Below are positions 10,462 to 19,341 of a stretch of DNA of 37,765 bases, piece by piece. Positions within the stretch are counted from its first letter, which is position 1. Every line of letters starts with the position of its first letter. The DNA comes from Rickettsiaceae bacterium (GTDB taxonomy: Bacteria; Pseudomonadota; Alphaproteobacteria; Rickettsiales; UBA6187): assembly GCA_021323415.1 (NCBI GenBank), contig JAJONM010000011.1, positions 1 through 37,765 of the forward strand. The letters are read 5' to 3'. Below the pieces are notes generated by a model. It was given only the letters and a program-made list of their open reading frames with translations. It was not told the origin of the DNA and did not search any database. The position numbers were made by a program, and so were the translations under genes.

Positions 10462-11304
10462 ATGATAAGTAACTCTCATGAGTCAAAAGCCAGAATAATT
10501 CATATATCAAGGCCGCTTCGATTAATCTTGAGGCGGATTCTGCTTAGCGTCTTGTTGGTGGCGGCTATCATGGGAGTTTTAATTAGTAGGGATGAAAGCC
10601 AGTTTTCTAATAAGTTAAGAGAAAAAGTGGTAGATACATCTTTGCCAATTATTAATTTTGTCTCAAGGCCAGTTAAATTTGTAGGGGAGTTGGATGACTC
10701 TGTAAAAGGTTATTTCTTTGCTCGTGAGAAAAATGCAAAGCTTATGGAAGAAAACAAAGCTTTGCGTAAGCAGTTAATTAGTATTTCTACTGTTGCTTAT
10801 GAAAATGAAGGATTGCGTAAATTACTTAATTACGTAAAAGATTCTCCTTATAAATTCGTTTCTGCGCAGGTTGTGGGTGATACAAGCAGCCCGTTCTTGC
10901 GTTCAATCCTGATCAATGCCGGAAAAAAAGATAATATTAAAAAGGGACAGGCGGTAGTTAATGCTGATGGCCTGGTGGGACGCATTATTGAGGTGGGAGA
11001 AAGAAGCTCACGCGTTCTTCTCTTAACTGATATCAACTCAAATATTCCGGTAATAAGTAACAAATCGCGTGAACGCAGTATTATGTCAGGTAATAACAAT
11101 GAAAGCCCTGATCTTGTTTATTTACCAAATGATACGAAAATGACCAAAGGTGAAGTTCTTGTTACATCTGGTGATGGTGAGATGTTCCCTCCTGGGTTAC
11201 AGGTGGGGGTTGCCTATTCTGCAGGTGGTGGTGCATTTAAAGTTAGCCCATTTGTGAAGTGGCACCGTCTTGATCATTTGAGCATAATTGAATATCCGAG
11301 GTAA
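10462..11304 (+). CDS. mreC: Rod shape-determining protein MreC
   Basis: Inner-membrane protein of the elongasome with a periplasmic domain that contacts PBP2. A single hydrophobic segment lies near residues 24-42, followed by a coiled-coil region (about 85-120, FAREKNAKLMEENKALRKQL) and the beta-barrel domain with AQVVGD, GLVGRI and RVLLLTD stretches typical of MreC. At 280 residues it has the usual length. It starts at ATG 10462 with only a weak AAGG upstream, 175 bases after mreB, and is followed by mreD after 3 bases. The assignment is firm. Confidence 0.94.
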   Translation: MISNSHESKARIIHISRPLRLILRRILLSVLLVAAIMGVLISRDESQFSNKLREKVVDTSLPIINFVSRPVKFVGELDDSVKGYFFAREKNAKLMEENKALRKQLISISTVAYENEGLRKLLNYVKDSPYKFVSAQVVGDTSSPFLRSILINAGKKDNIKKGQAVVNADGLVGRIIEVGERSSRVLLLTDINSNIPVISNKSRERSIMSGNNNESPDLVYLPNDTKMTKGEVLVTSGDGEMFPPGLQVGVAYSAGGGAFKVSPFVKWHRLDHLSIIEYPR

Positions 11305-11307
11305 TTT

Positions 11308-11811
11308 ATGCCAATTACCTACAGGTTAAAATTATTTATCCCGAAAATACTAGCAATATTGTTTATTTTCCTAGGATATATACAAACCAGGTTTTTTGGT
11401 CTGGATAGTTTTTTTCCCGCAATTGATGTGATGTTAATTTTTTATTTTAGCTTGCAGAAGCCACAAGTAGTTCCAACCTGGTTTGTTTTTTCTTTAGGTT
11501 TGTTAAAAGATATAATATCTGGCGAACCTCTGGGCGTTAATGCATTATCTTACCTTATACTCCGTGGTTTGGTAGTATATAGAACAGATTTCTTAAGAAG
11601 ATCATTTGTTTTTGTCTGGCAGGGATTTTGTGTATTTGCTGCTTTAGTTATAATATTTAAGTGGCTGGTATTCTCATTTGTTTATGACTCGGCTTTAGGG
11701 ATTAATGCAGCATGCATGCAATTTTTATTAACAGTGTTGCTATATCCGTTTTTCCATTCGGTGTTTAATTTGATAGGTGTAATTTTACCAAGAAATAGTT
11801 CACATGCTTAA
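11308..11811 (+). CDS. mreD: Rod shape-determining protein MreD
   Basis: A 167-residue integral membrane protein with five or so hydrophobic segments. Its position between mreC and the PBP2 gene, its size and the FSLGLLKDIISGEPLGVNAL stretch identify MreD, the small membrane partner of MreC and RodA in lateral wall synthesis. GAGG lies before the start. The 3' end overlaps the start of mrdA by 8 bases, suggesting translational coupling. Sequence conservation in this family is low, so context carries part of the call. Confidence 0.9.
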   Translation: MPITYRLKLFIPKILAILFIFLGYIQTRFFGLDSFFPAIDVMLIFYFSLQKPQVVPTWFVFSLGLLKDIISGEPLGVNALSYLILRGLVVYRTDFLRRSFVFVWQGFCVFAALVIIFKWLVFSFVYDSALGINAACMQFLLTVLLYPFFHSVFNLIGVILPRNSSHA

Positions 11812-13612
11812 TAAAAATAGACAGGATAAAGTATTTAGCAGGCGTATATTTGTCTTGGGGGGGCTCAAGGCATCTTTGATGCTTACTCTGGTTGCCAGGC
11901 TTTATTACCTACAAATTATAAAATCTAAAGAATTTCAAATTTCTTCAGAAAGCAACCGTGTTAAGTTATTTTTAATTCCACCGCTGCGCGGTCAGATTCT
12001 TGATAGGAATAACATGCTTCTGGCTGGTAATACTAATTATTACCGGGCAATTTTTGACCCTAGTACTACAGATAGTAAAACTGTTTTAAAAAAACTGGCG
12101 GATGTCTTAAAATTTGACGAAGCCGGCTATGAGCGGATGATAAAAAAACTCAAGAACCACAACACAAGAAACCCGTTTCCTATATATGAGCATTTAACCT
12201 GGGATGAACTTGCCAGAATCGAAGTAAATGCGCCAGATTTACCGGGAGTATCAATTGATGTTGGGCAAATACGTTATTTCCCCACAGGTGAGGTTTCTTC
12301 ACATTTAATTGGTTATATGGGCCCGGTATCAGAAAAGGAAATAGCTACTAACCCACTACTTAATAACCCTGATTTTAAAATCGGCCGGGATGGGATTGAG
12401 CGCGCAAAGCAAAGTGACTTAGGCGGGCAGGCTGGTGTTAGAAGGATGGAGGTGAATGCCCACGGTCTTGCGATAAGGGAGCTTTCACGTGAAAAAGGTG
12501 TGGCAGGAAAAGATGTAAACCTGACTATGGATAGAAGATTGCAGGAATTTGTCGGCAAGCGCATGGAAGGGTTGGTTGGTTGTGTAGTTGTTATGGATGT
12601 AACTAATGGCGATGTAGTTTCCTTTGTATCAACCCCGGGGTTTGATCCAAATGAATTTACCTATGGTGTAGATCCAGCTTATTGGAAGAAGCTTAACCAG
12701 GATGATAAAAAGCCACTTATCAATAAAGCAATTTGCAACCAATATCCTCCCGGCTCAACATTTAAGCTGCCAGTGGCTTTGGCGGCTTTAAAAGAAGGGG
12801 TTAACCCCGATAATAAGATATTCTGCCCGGGTTATGTGGATTTGGGCAGAACCCGTTTTCATTGCTGGAAGGATGGCGGTCATGGTAATGTAAATATGAC
12901 TGAAGCGATTATGCATTCATGCAACGCATATTTCTTCCATACTTCAAAAAGAATTGGAGTAGAGAGTATTGCAGAAATGGCTCGTAGGTTTGGCCTTGGT
13001 AAAGAGATCGGATTAAAGGAATTGGGGCTGATAGGTGAAAAGCCTGGGCTTATTCCTGATTCGGCATGGAAGAAAAAGAGATACCGTGAGGAATGGCAAG
13101 CTGGTGATACACTTAATGTTGGGATTGGGCAAGGGTACGTACTTGCTACACCGCTACAATTAGTAATGATGACTGCGCGTGTTGCTACGGGTAAAATGGT
13201 AGTGCCTAATTTTATTAAACGTCCTGATGATGAACCAGCACCGGAGTTTGAGAAATATAATATTCCTGAAGATCATCTTGCTATAGTGCGTGAAGGTATG
13301 CGTCGCGTTGTAAATGTGCAGGGAGGAACGGCATTTGGTAGTAAAATACCGGGCGATAAATATTCTATGTGCGGTAAAACAGGTACGTCTCAGGTTATTT
13401 CGAAAAAAGGCTTAAAAGAGGTTATGGACCAATTAACCGATGAAGAAAAGCACAAAACTCAGAATCATGCTTTATTTGTGGGGTATGGTCCAGTAGAGCA
13501 TCCTAAATATGCTATATCAGTATTAATTGAGCATGGTGGTGGCGGATCAAAAGCTGCTGCGCCTGTTGGGAGAGATGTAATGGAACAGATTCAAATGTTA
13601 GATGATGCATAG
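11804..13612 (+). CDS. mrdA: Penicillin-binding protein 2 (elongation transpeptidase)
   Basis: DD-transpeptidase that cross-links peptidoglycan during cylindrical growth. One N-terminal transmembrane segment (about residues 17-34) is followed by the pedestal domain and then the penicillin-binding domain. The three active-site motifs are present: STFK with nucleophile Ser318, SCN in MHSCNAYFF, and KTGTSQ with Lys525. At 602 residues it is close to other PBP2 proteins. The overlap with mreD and the 6-base gap to rodA show a single operon. The assignment is firm. Confidence 0.96.
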   Translation: MLNKNRQDKVFSRRIFVLGGLKASLMLTLVARLYYLQIIKSKEFQISSESNRVKLFLIPPLRGQILDRNNMLLAGNTNYYRAIFDPSTTDSKTVLKKLADVLKFDEAGYERMIKKLKNHNTRNPFPIYEHLTWDELARIEVNAPDLPGVSIDVGQIRYFPTGEVSSHLIGYMGPVSEKEIATNPLLNNPDFKIGRDGIERAKQSDLGGQAGVRRMEVNAHGLAIRELSREKGVAGKDVNLTMDRRLQEFVGKRMEGLVGCVVVMDVTNGDVVSFVSTPGFDPNEFTYGVDPAYWKKLNQDDKKPLINKAICNQYPPGSTFKLPVALAALKEGVNPDNKIFCPGYVDLGRTRFHCWKDGGHGNVNMTEAIMHSCNAYFFHTSKRIGVESIAEMARRFGLGKEIGLKELGLIGEKPGLIPDSAWKKKRYREEWQAGDTLNVGIGQGYVLATPLQLVMMTARVATGKMVVPNFIKRPDDEPAPEFEKYNIPEDHLAIVREGMRRVVNVQGGTAFGSKIPGDKYSMCGKTGTSQVISKKGLKEVMDQLTDEEKHKTQNHALFVGYGPVEHPKYAISVLIEHGGGGSKAAAPVGRDVMEQIQMLDDA

Positions 13613-13618
13613 GTAGTT

Positions 13619-14725
13619 ATGAAAAGACTGTCGATAAACGAAAAACTGCGGGAGATGAACTGGTCATTAATTATGATAATGACCACAGTTGCCTGTATTG
13701 GTTTTGTGATATTGTATTCGGCTGCAGATGGTAATCTGAACCCTTGGGCTTCCAAACAGATGATCCGTTTCATGGTATTTTTCCCGATAATGCTCTTTAT
13801 CGCTATGGTTGATATAAGGGTCTGGTTCAAGAGTGCCTATTTTATTTATAGTTTAGTGTTAGTTGCGCTTATCTTTACTGAATTATGGGGCGCAACAGCG
13901 ATGGGAGCGACACGCTGGCTTCGTATCGGGGCGCTTAATGTGCAGCCTTCGGAGTTGATGAAGTTGTCAGTAGTTTTTGCCTTAGCCCATTATTTCCATA
14001 CAGTAAGTGCTGCGAATATAGGCAGGGTAACATATCTTATCATCCCGCTTATTATGGTCTTGTTTCCTGTGGCTTTAGTTATGAAACAGCCTGATTTGGG
14101 TACTGCCATGATACTTTTGATGGTAGGAGGTGCAGTATTTTTTGCAGCTGGTGTAAAGATATGGAAGTTTGTTGTAGTAGGAGTACTAGGTATTGTAACA
14201 CTGCCACTAGCATGGAGTAGAATGCATGATTACCAGAAAAACAGGGTGATAACGTTTCTAGATCCAGAAAGTGACCCGATGGGCACAGGCTATAACCTGA
14301 TACAGTCAAAGATTGCTATTGGTTCTGGCGGTTTCATGGGTAAAGGCTTTATGAAAGGTACGCAAAGTCAGCTTAGCTTCTTACCAGAAAAGCAGACAGA
14401 CTTTATCTTTACAATGTTTACAGAAGAATTTGGGTTTATCGGTGGCGTTACTATTATAGCACTTTACTGCATTCTTATAGGATATGGAATACTTATAGCC
14501 ACTAATGCAAAAAGTACTTTCGCACGCCTGATGGCTATTGGCGTTACCAGTATTATGTTTTTCCACGTATTTATTAATATTGCTATGGTAATGGGTCTTA
14601 TCCCGATTGTGGGCGTTCCTCTGCCGCTTCTATCATCAGGCGGAACAATTATGATGACAGTTATGATCGGGTTTGGCCTGCTGTTAAATAGCAGCCTGTA
14701 TGGGGATGTTAATTTCGATAAGTAA
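13619..14725 (+). CDS. rodA: SEDS peptidoglycan glycosyltransferase RodA
   Basis: Multi-spanning SEDS protein that polymerises lipid II into glycan strands together with PBP2. About ten membrane segments are visible in 368 residues. Family motifs include GATRWLRIG with QPSELMKLS, KQPDLGTAMILL, LPEKQTDFIFTMFTEEFGF and the C-terminal GVPLPLLSSGGT. It is the last gene of the mre-mrd run; the tRNA promoter follows directly after its stop. The assignment is firm. Confidence 0.96.
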   Translation: MKRLSINEKLREMNWSLIMIMTTVACIGFVILYSAADGNLNPWASKQMIRFMVFFPIMLFIAMVDIRVWFKSAYFIYSLVLVALIFTELWGATAMGATRWLRIGALNVQPSELMKLSVVFALAHYFHTVSAANIGRVTYLIIPLIMVLFPVALVMKQPDLGTAMILLMVGGAVFFAAGVKIWKFVVVGVLGIVTLPLAWSRMHDYQKNRVITFLDPESDPMGTGYNLIQSKIAIGSGGFMGKGFMKGTQSQLSFLPEKQTDFIFTMFTEEFGFIGGVTIIALYCILIGYGILIATNAKSTFARLMAIGVTSIMFFHVFINIAMVMGLIPIVGVPLPLLSSGGTIMMTVMIGFGLLLNSSLYGDVNFDK

Positions 14726-14726
14726 C

Positions 14727-14754
14727 TTGAACTTGCATAAGTATTTGCTATGTT
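14727..14754 (+). promoter_or_regulatory. Promoter before the tRNA-Lys region
   Basis: TTGAAC (14727-14732), 16-base spacer, TATGTT (14749-14754) with an extended TG two bases upstream. A start near 14761 would lie about 12 bases before the tRNA half copy. It overlaps the end of rodA only at the intergenic edge. Confidence 0.55.
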
Positions 14755-14772
14755 ATCAGCGCTTCCTTTAGC

Positions 14773-14811
14773 GGGCCATTAGCTCAGTTGGTAGAGCACG
14801 CGACTCTTAAT
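14773..14811 (+). pseudogene. 5'-half copy of tRNA-Lys(CTT)
   Basis: 39 bases match the first 39 bases of the intact tRNA at 14911-14949 with one difference (G for A at tRNA position 3). The copy stops within the anticodon arm, just after the CTT anticodon loop, so it cannot form a tRNA. A perfect hairpin GCTTAT-ACT-ATAAGC (14820-14834) follows. The bases before both copies are also partly alike (TCCTTTAGCGG versus TCCTTGTGG), which points to a tandem duplication of 138 bp that has decayed. Confidence 0.85.
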
Positions 14812-14910
14812 TTTAGTTCGCTTATACTATAAGCAAATGGAAAGTTACTTGTTGTAAGAAAATTAGGGCACAAGTAAATATGCCTTAGATATTGAAATAC
14901 CTGTCCTTGT

Positions 14911-14986
14911 GGACCATTAGCTCAGTTGGTAGAGCACGCGACTCTTAATCGTGTTGTCGTAGGTTCAAATCCTACATGGTCCACCA
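14911..14986 (+). tRNA. tRNA-Lys (anticodon CTT), CCA encoded
   Basis: Acceptor GGACCAT pairs with ATGGTCC; D-arm GCTC/GAGC; anticodon stem CGCGA/TCGTG with loop CTCTTAA, anticodon CTT; T-arm GTAGG-TTCAAAT-CCTAC; discriminator A; encoded CCA. 76 bases. It reads lysine codon AAG. No strong promoter is seen directly before it, so it may be processed from the transcript that begins upstream of the half copy. Confidence 0.96.
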
Positions 14987-15185
14987 AAGGTACCACATGG
15001 GTACCAATCTTTATAAAATCACAGAATATTTGGTGGTAGTGAGAATTGAAGTTGTGGTAAGACTATTTACACAATCTAAGAAAATTTTAATTCTACTTGG
15101 CATTTCTTTTCGTACTGTTAATATAATGTTAAGAATACAGTGTTATTATTCACATTATAATCCAAGCATGTAGAAGCATATAAAT

Positions 15186-16391
15186 ATGGTTATAAGCAAC
15201 GAATTACCTCTGATTTCTACTATTACCCTGGGGTTTACCGTTGCTTTTGTGTGTGGGATTATTGCGGCTAAACTTAGATTCTCTCCAATTGTTGGCTATC
15301 TAATTGCAGGTATGTTTATTGGCCCTTATACACCTGGAGTGGTGGCGGATGCAAAAATAGCTGAAGAATTATCTGAAATAGGAATAATGTTCCTAATGTT
15401 CGGGGTGGGACTCCATTTTTCTATAAAAGACCTGCTCGAAGTAAAGGGGATTGCCATTACAGGCGCAATTGTTCAGATTGCCGTTGCGACGGCTATGGGT
15501 GTTGCTGCTGCCAGTTACTGGGGATGGCCGTTAGAAAGCGGCCTAATATTGGGATTAGCACTCTCTGTTGCAAGTACTGTGGTTTTATTACGGGCTTTGG
15601 AAGATAATAACCTATTAAAATCTGCCAATAGTAATGTCGTTATAGGATGGCTTGTAGTTGAAGACATAGTAATGGTGTTGGTAATTGTACTTATACCGGC
15701 TTTGGACGGCTTAAAATCAAATTCTGGTTTTGCAGATTCTAATTTGGTCAGTAATCTTTTTATGGCTATGGGTAAGATTATTGTATTTGTTGCATGCATG
15801 ATGATGGTAGGAAAAAGGTTCCTGCCGTGGCTGCTTAAACTTGTGGCTAATACTAAGTCACGTGAGTTGTTTACCCTTGCAGTATTCGCGGCTGCTATGG
15901 GTGTTGCCTATATTGCAACAAAAGTATTTGGGGTATCTTTTGCGCTGGGAGCGTTCCTTGCAGGGATGATGATAAAAGAGTCTAATCTTTCCAAAGAGGT
16001 GGCGGAGAAGGCGTTACCTTTGCAAGATGCATTTGCAGTTTTGTTCTTTGTTTCGGTGGGAATGCTGTTTAACCCCGACATTGTATTCCAGAAGCCGGTA
16101 GAGCTGTTTATACTTGTTGCTATTATAATAGTTGGTAAATCAATTGCGGCTAGTGTTATAGTTTTGCTTTACCGTTACCCATTCCGGGTTGCTATGATGG
16201 TTGCTGCAGGTTTGGGTCAAATTGGAGAGTTCTCCTTTATCCTGGCTAACTTAGGATTGTCTCATAATCTTTTGCCAAAAGAAGGAGTCGATTTAATTCT
16301 GGCTGCTGCACTTATCTCAATTTCATTAAACCCTGCGCTTTTCCATATAAATAAGCGCATTTGCCAGTGGGCATCCAATCGCTCTTTGTAA
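15186..16391 (+). CDS. CPA2-type cation/proton antiporter (KefB/YbaL-like), membrane domain only
   Basis: A 401-residue protein with about twelve membrane segments. LRFSPIVGYLIAGMFIGPYTPG, MFGVGLHFSIKDLLEVK, LSVASTVVLLRALED and WLVVEDIVMVLVIVL are classical for the YbaL/KefB branch of monovalent cation:proton antiporters, including the conserved ED pair. Related YbaL proteins are about 550 residues, with a TrkA-N NAD-binding domain after the membrane part; here the frame stops cleanly after ICQWASNRSL and nothing similar follows. It is therefore either a short variant or a truncation. Monocistronic as far as can be seen. Ion specificity cannot be read from the sequence. Confidence 0.85.
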   Translation: MVISNELPLISTITLGFTVAFVCGIIAAKLRFSPIVGYLIAGMFIGPYTPGVVADAKIAEELSEIGIMFLMFGVGLHFSIKDLLEVKGIAITGAIVQIAVATAMGVAAASYWGWPLESGLILGLALSVASTVVLLRALEDNNLLKSANSNVVIGWLVVEDIVMVLVIVLIPALDGLKSNSGFADSNLVSNLFMAMGKIIVFVACMMMVGKRFLPWLLKLVANTKSRELFTLAVFAAAMGVAYIATKVFGVSFALGAFLAGMMIKESNLSKEVAEKALPLQDAFAVLFFVSVGMLFNPDIVFQKPVELFILVAIIIVGKSIAASVIVLLYRYPFRVAMMVAAGLGQIGEFSFILANLGLSHNLLPKEGVDLILAAALISISLNPALFHINKRICQWASNRSL

Positions 16392-16477
16392 AAGTTATTT
16401 CTATAGATCTATAATCCATACAGAAAATTTATACGTCCTTGTTTAAGTTTATAAAATATTAAGAGGGGTATTTATGT

Positions 16478-16678
16478 ATGTATAACTTATCTACACAAAA
16501 TATTTTTAAAGCATTACTTCTCATGGGAATGGGATATGTTGTCTATCAAATAGTACGCGAATATACCCATTTGCAAAAAGCACAAGGAATAGCAGATAGG
16601 GAAGACCTCTCAGAAAAGGATATTGATGAAATGGTAAAAGCAAGTTTCCCTGCTAGCGATCCACCCAGCACCTATTAA
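16478..16678 (+). CDS. Small membrane protein with C-terminal SFPASDPP motif
   Basis: 66 residues: one hydrophobic segment (about residues 10-24), a charged region and the ending MVKASFPASDPPSTY. The S-F-P-A-S-D-P-P motif recurs at the C-terminus of many small uncharacterised proteobacterial proteins, so the gene is very likely real although the function is unknown. AAGAGGGG ends nine bases before ATG 16478, which fixes the start; the ATG four bases earlier leads at once to a stop. It lies between the antiporter and TonB-receptor genes. Confidence 0.8.
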   Translation: MYNLSTQNIFKALLLMGMGYVVYQIVREYTHLQKAQGIADREDLSEKDIDEMVKASFPASDPPSTY

Positions 16679-16740
16679 AAAATTAAGGCACTCTATCTAT
16701 ACTTGCATATATAAAAAGGTTGCAAAACCTGAATTTGTAT

Positions 16741-16757
16741 TCTATCTAGGAGATAGA
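16741..16757. repeat. Short palindrome upstream of the TonB receptor gene
   Basis: TCTATCT-AGG-AGATAGA, a 7-bp perfect inverted repeat 25 bases before the receptor start. It could be an operator or a hairpin in the leader. It does not resemble a Fur box that I can recognise. Confidence 0.35.
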
Positions 16758-16781
16758 TGACTAAAATACTAGGGTAATGCA

Positions 16782-18776
16782 ATGTATGTATTCCAGAAGT
16801 GCAAGTTCTTACTAGTTATAATCGGTATTTTTATGCCTTATAAATTATATGCCGCAGATACAGCGGCAAGTTTTGAACTGTCTCCAGAGCAACTGTTTAA
16901 CGCGAAAGTAATGTCAGTTTCTAAGTCAGATGAAAGACTTATAGATTCCCCTGCTGCTGTTTATGTTTTAACCAATGAAGACATACACCGTTCAGGCGCT
17001 ACCTCAATTCCGGAAGCCTTGCGTATGGTGCCTGGTGTGAATGTTGCACGGATAAATACCAGTGGCTGGGCAATTAGTGTGCGTGGATTTAACGGTGCCC
17101 TGACAAATAAATTATTGGTGCTAATTGATGGCAGGGAAGTATATGACCCATTATTCTCTGGTGTTTATTGGGATGTTCAGGATACCCCGCTAGAGGATAT
17201 TGAGAGAATTGAAGTTATACGCGGCCCTGGGGCAGCGCTCTGGGGTGCTAATGCAGTAAATGGGGTGATTAATATAATCACAAAAGAGGCGTCGGATACT
17301 ACCGGCAATTTAGTAAGCATAACTGCAGGTAATCAGGTAAATGCAATGGCAACGGCAAGGCATGGCGGTAAGCTTGGCGATAATAGCCATTACCGCATGT
17401 ATGCTAAATCATTTTATAACAGCGAGCAGCAATTATTAAACGGCGCAGATGCTAATGATGACTGGCGGTCATACCGTGGTGGTTTCCGCGCGGATTGGGA
17501 AAATGATGAGGATAGAACTACATTTACACTGCAGGGAGATGCTTATAATAGCCAGGCCAGCCAATGGCGCAATGTTACGCTTACTTACTTCCCTTTTTCT
17601 CAGGTACAGCAGGAAAATATACTTGCACGTGGTGGTAATATTACCGGCCGCTGGAGCAAGGCACTATCAGATGATTCCAAGATAACAGTAATTAATTATT
17701 TTGATTATACATCAAGGAACCAGGCCTTGCTTAAAGGTGACAGGGCAACTTATGATTTTGATATTCAATATGAACTACCTGATTGGAACCGCAATAAATT
17801 TACTATAGGCGGAAAATGGAGGGTTAGTAACGATCAGCTGACTGAGACACTCGGCTCGATTATTACATTCCCTAATTCTTCGCGAACGGATAAAACATTA
17901 AGCGGGTTTATCCAGGATAAAATAACTATTGTACCGGAAAAATGGTTCTTAACCCTTGGTTCAAAATTTGAGCATAATAGCTATACCGGTGTGGAAGTGC
18001 AGCCAAGCGCAAAGCTGCAATGGCATATCAATAACAGGCAAATGGCATGGGCATCGGTATCACATGCTGTGCGTACCCCGAGCCGGCTCGAGAGTGATTT
18101 AAACGCGATCCAGGCGGCGGGTGCAGTTGGTGCCAGCCTCCTTACAATTGATACGCAGGCAAACCATGATTTGGAAAGTGAGGAGCTTACAGCCTATGAG
18201 CTTGGTTACCGCAATCAGCTGACCCGGGATATATCCCTGGATGTTGCAACATTTTACAATGATTACAGCAAACTGGTGACTTATGTTTCCCAAGGGTTAG
18301 CGTTTCCGCCACCGCGCTTCATTATAGGCTTGAAGCCCATGAATAATGCAAAGGCAGAGGTTTATGGGGCGGAAGCGGTAGTAAATTGGCAAGCTTCTAA
18401 TACTCTAAAATTTTCTGCGGCATATAGTTTATTAGATATGTATGTGCATGGACCAAGTATTACTTCTTCAGAAGAAATTGAAAGGCAATCACCAGAAAAC
18501 CAGTTTAATGTGCGGGCATTATGGGACATTACAAGAAATCTCGCATGGGACACCACAGTTTATTACGTAAGTGAGCTTGCTGACTATAATATAGATAGTT
18601 ATGTGCGTGTTGATATGCGGCTGGGCTGGCGCATAAAAGAAGGTCTGGAGTTTAACCTGGTTGGCCAAAATTTATTTGATAATACGCATCAGGAATTCAC
18701 TTCTCCGATTGACCCACATAGCTTTGCTACCCAAATCAACCGCAGTATTTATGGTAATATTATATGGCGATTTTAG
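16782..18776 (+). CDS. TonB-dependent outer-membrane receptor
   Basis: A 664-residue outer-membrane beta-barrel with an N-terminal signal peptide (cleavage probably after KLYA, about residue 24). The plug domain carries DSPAAVYVLTNEDIHRSGA, IPEALRMVPGVNVARI, SVRGFNG and the IERIEVIRGPGAALWGANAVNGVINIITK box; the barrel ends with a C-terminal Phe (IIWRF), the usual outer-membrane assembly signal. The plug resembles the cobalamin/colicin-type receptor group, but the ligand is not evident. The stop overlaps the frame of the next gene, and four signalling genes follow on the same strand, so it may feed a regulatory system rather than simple nutrient uptake. Confidence 0.9.
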   Translation: MYVFQKCKFLLVIIGIFMPYKLYAADTAASFELSPEQLFNAKVMSVSKSDERLIDSPAAVYVLTNEDIHRSGATSIPEALRMVPGVNVARINTSGWAISVRGFNGALTNKLLVLIDGREVYDPLFSGVYWDVQDTPLEDIERIEVIRGPGAALWGANAVNGVINIITKEASDTTGNLVSITAGNQVNAMATARHGGKLGDNSHYRMYAKSFYNSEQQLLNGADANDDWRSYRGGFRADWENDEDRTTFTLQGDAYNSQASQWRNVTLTYFPFSQVQQENILARGGNITGRWSKALSDDSKITVINYFDYTSRNQALLKGDRATYDFDIQYELPDWNRNKFTIGGKWRVSNDQLTETLGSIITFPNSSRTDKTLSGFIQDKITIVPEKWFLTLGSKFEHNSYTGVEVQPSAKLQWHINNRQMAWASVSHAVRTPSRLESDLNAIQAAGAVGASLLTIDTQANHDLESEELTAYELGYRNQLTRDISLDVATFYNDYSKLVTYVSQGLAFPPPRFIIGLKPMNNAKAEVYGAEAVVNWQASNTLKFSAAYSLLDMYVHGPSITSSEEIERQSPENQFNVRALWDITRNLAWDTTVYYVSELADYNIDSYVRVDMRLGWRIKEGLEFNLVGQNLFDNTHQEFTSPIDPHSFATQINRSIYGNIIWRF

Positions 18777-18802
18777 CCTTTGCAGATAAACAAGGTTATA
18801 CA

Positions 18803-19339
18803 ATGCGATTGTTCTGTATTTTTTTCTGTATATTGCTATGCCTAACCCTTCCGCTAAATGCGCCGGCAAAAGAACCACTTCGGTTATATGAGCAAGAAAT
18901 CAAGTCAGGGCTTCTTTATAATTTCCTGAAATATACCAATTGGCCAGGTTCAGATTCTCAATCTAACAGTGTAGTTTGTATTTTTGGCAATGATCCGTTT
19001 GGTGGATATCTGGATCCTATGGGAGGCAGGAGCGTTAACAAGAGAGTAATTGTAATCAGGAAAATAAATTCATTACCTGAGTCTGCTGATTGCCATGTGG
19101 TATTTGTTAATTCTGAAGAAGCAAAAAGATGGCCTTCCTTGCTGGAATTCCTGCAGGATAAACCTGTTTTAACAGTAAGTGATTTTGAGGGTTTTATCAA
19201 TTCAGGTGGTATGATTGAATTTAACAAAAAAGACAACCGCATAGTTGTTGAAATGAATATTGATGCGGTAAAAAAAGTTAATTTAACAGTACAAGACAGG
19301 TTATTAAAACTTGTTACTATTAAACATGGAGGGCGGTAA
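18803..19339 (+). CDS. YfiR-family periplasmic protein (DUF4154)
   Basis: About 178 residues with a signal peptide (MRLFCIFFCILLCLTLPLNA) and the YfiR pattern: LYEQEIKSGLLYNFLKYTNWP, VCIFGNDPFGGYLD, CHVVFVNSEEAKRW, VLTVSDFEGFINSGGMIEF and NRIVVEMNIDAVKKVNL. In Pseudomonas, YfiR is a periplasmic repressor of the diguanylate cyclase YfiN; elsewhere the family is coupled to histidine kinases. Start 18803 is preferred to the upstream in-frame ATG 18764 because it opens the signal peptide and has AAGG before it; 18764 lies inside the receptor gene. Two bases separate its stop from the kinase gene. Confidence 0.88.
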   Translation: MRLFCIFFCILLCLTLPLNAPAKEPLRLYEQEIKSGLLYNFLKYTNWPGSDSQSNSVVCIFGNDPFGGYLDPMGGRSVNKRVIVIRKINSLPESADCHVVFVNSEEAKRWPSLLEFLQDKPVLTVSDFEGFINSGGMIEFNKKDNRIVVEMNIDAVKKVNLTVQDRLLKLVTIKHGGR

Positions 19340-19341
19340 TT

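Noticed and set aside
14773-14986. Intron-containing tRNA-Lys
   Set aside because: The downstream tRNA has its own complete 5' half, so there is no exon-intron-exon layout.
14976-15173. Small ORF after tRNA-Lys
   Set aside because: It starts inside the tRNA, has no ribosome site and resembles no protein.
18764-18802. Longer start for the YfiR-like protein
   Set aside because: It lies within the TonB-receptor coding end and would bury the signal peptide.
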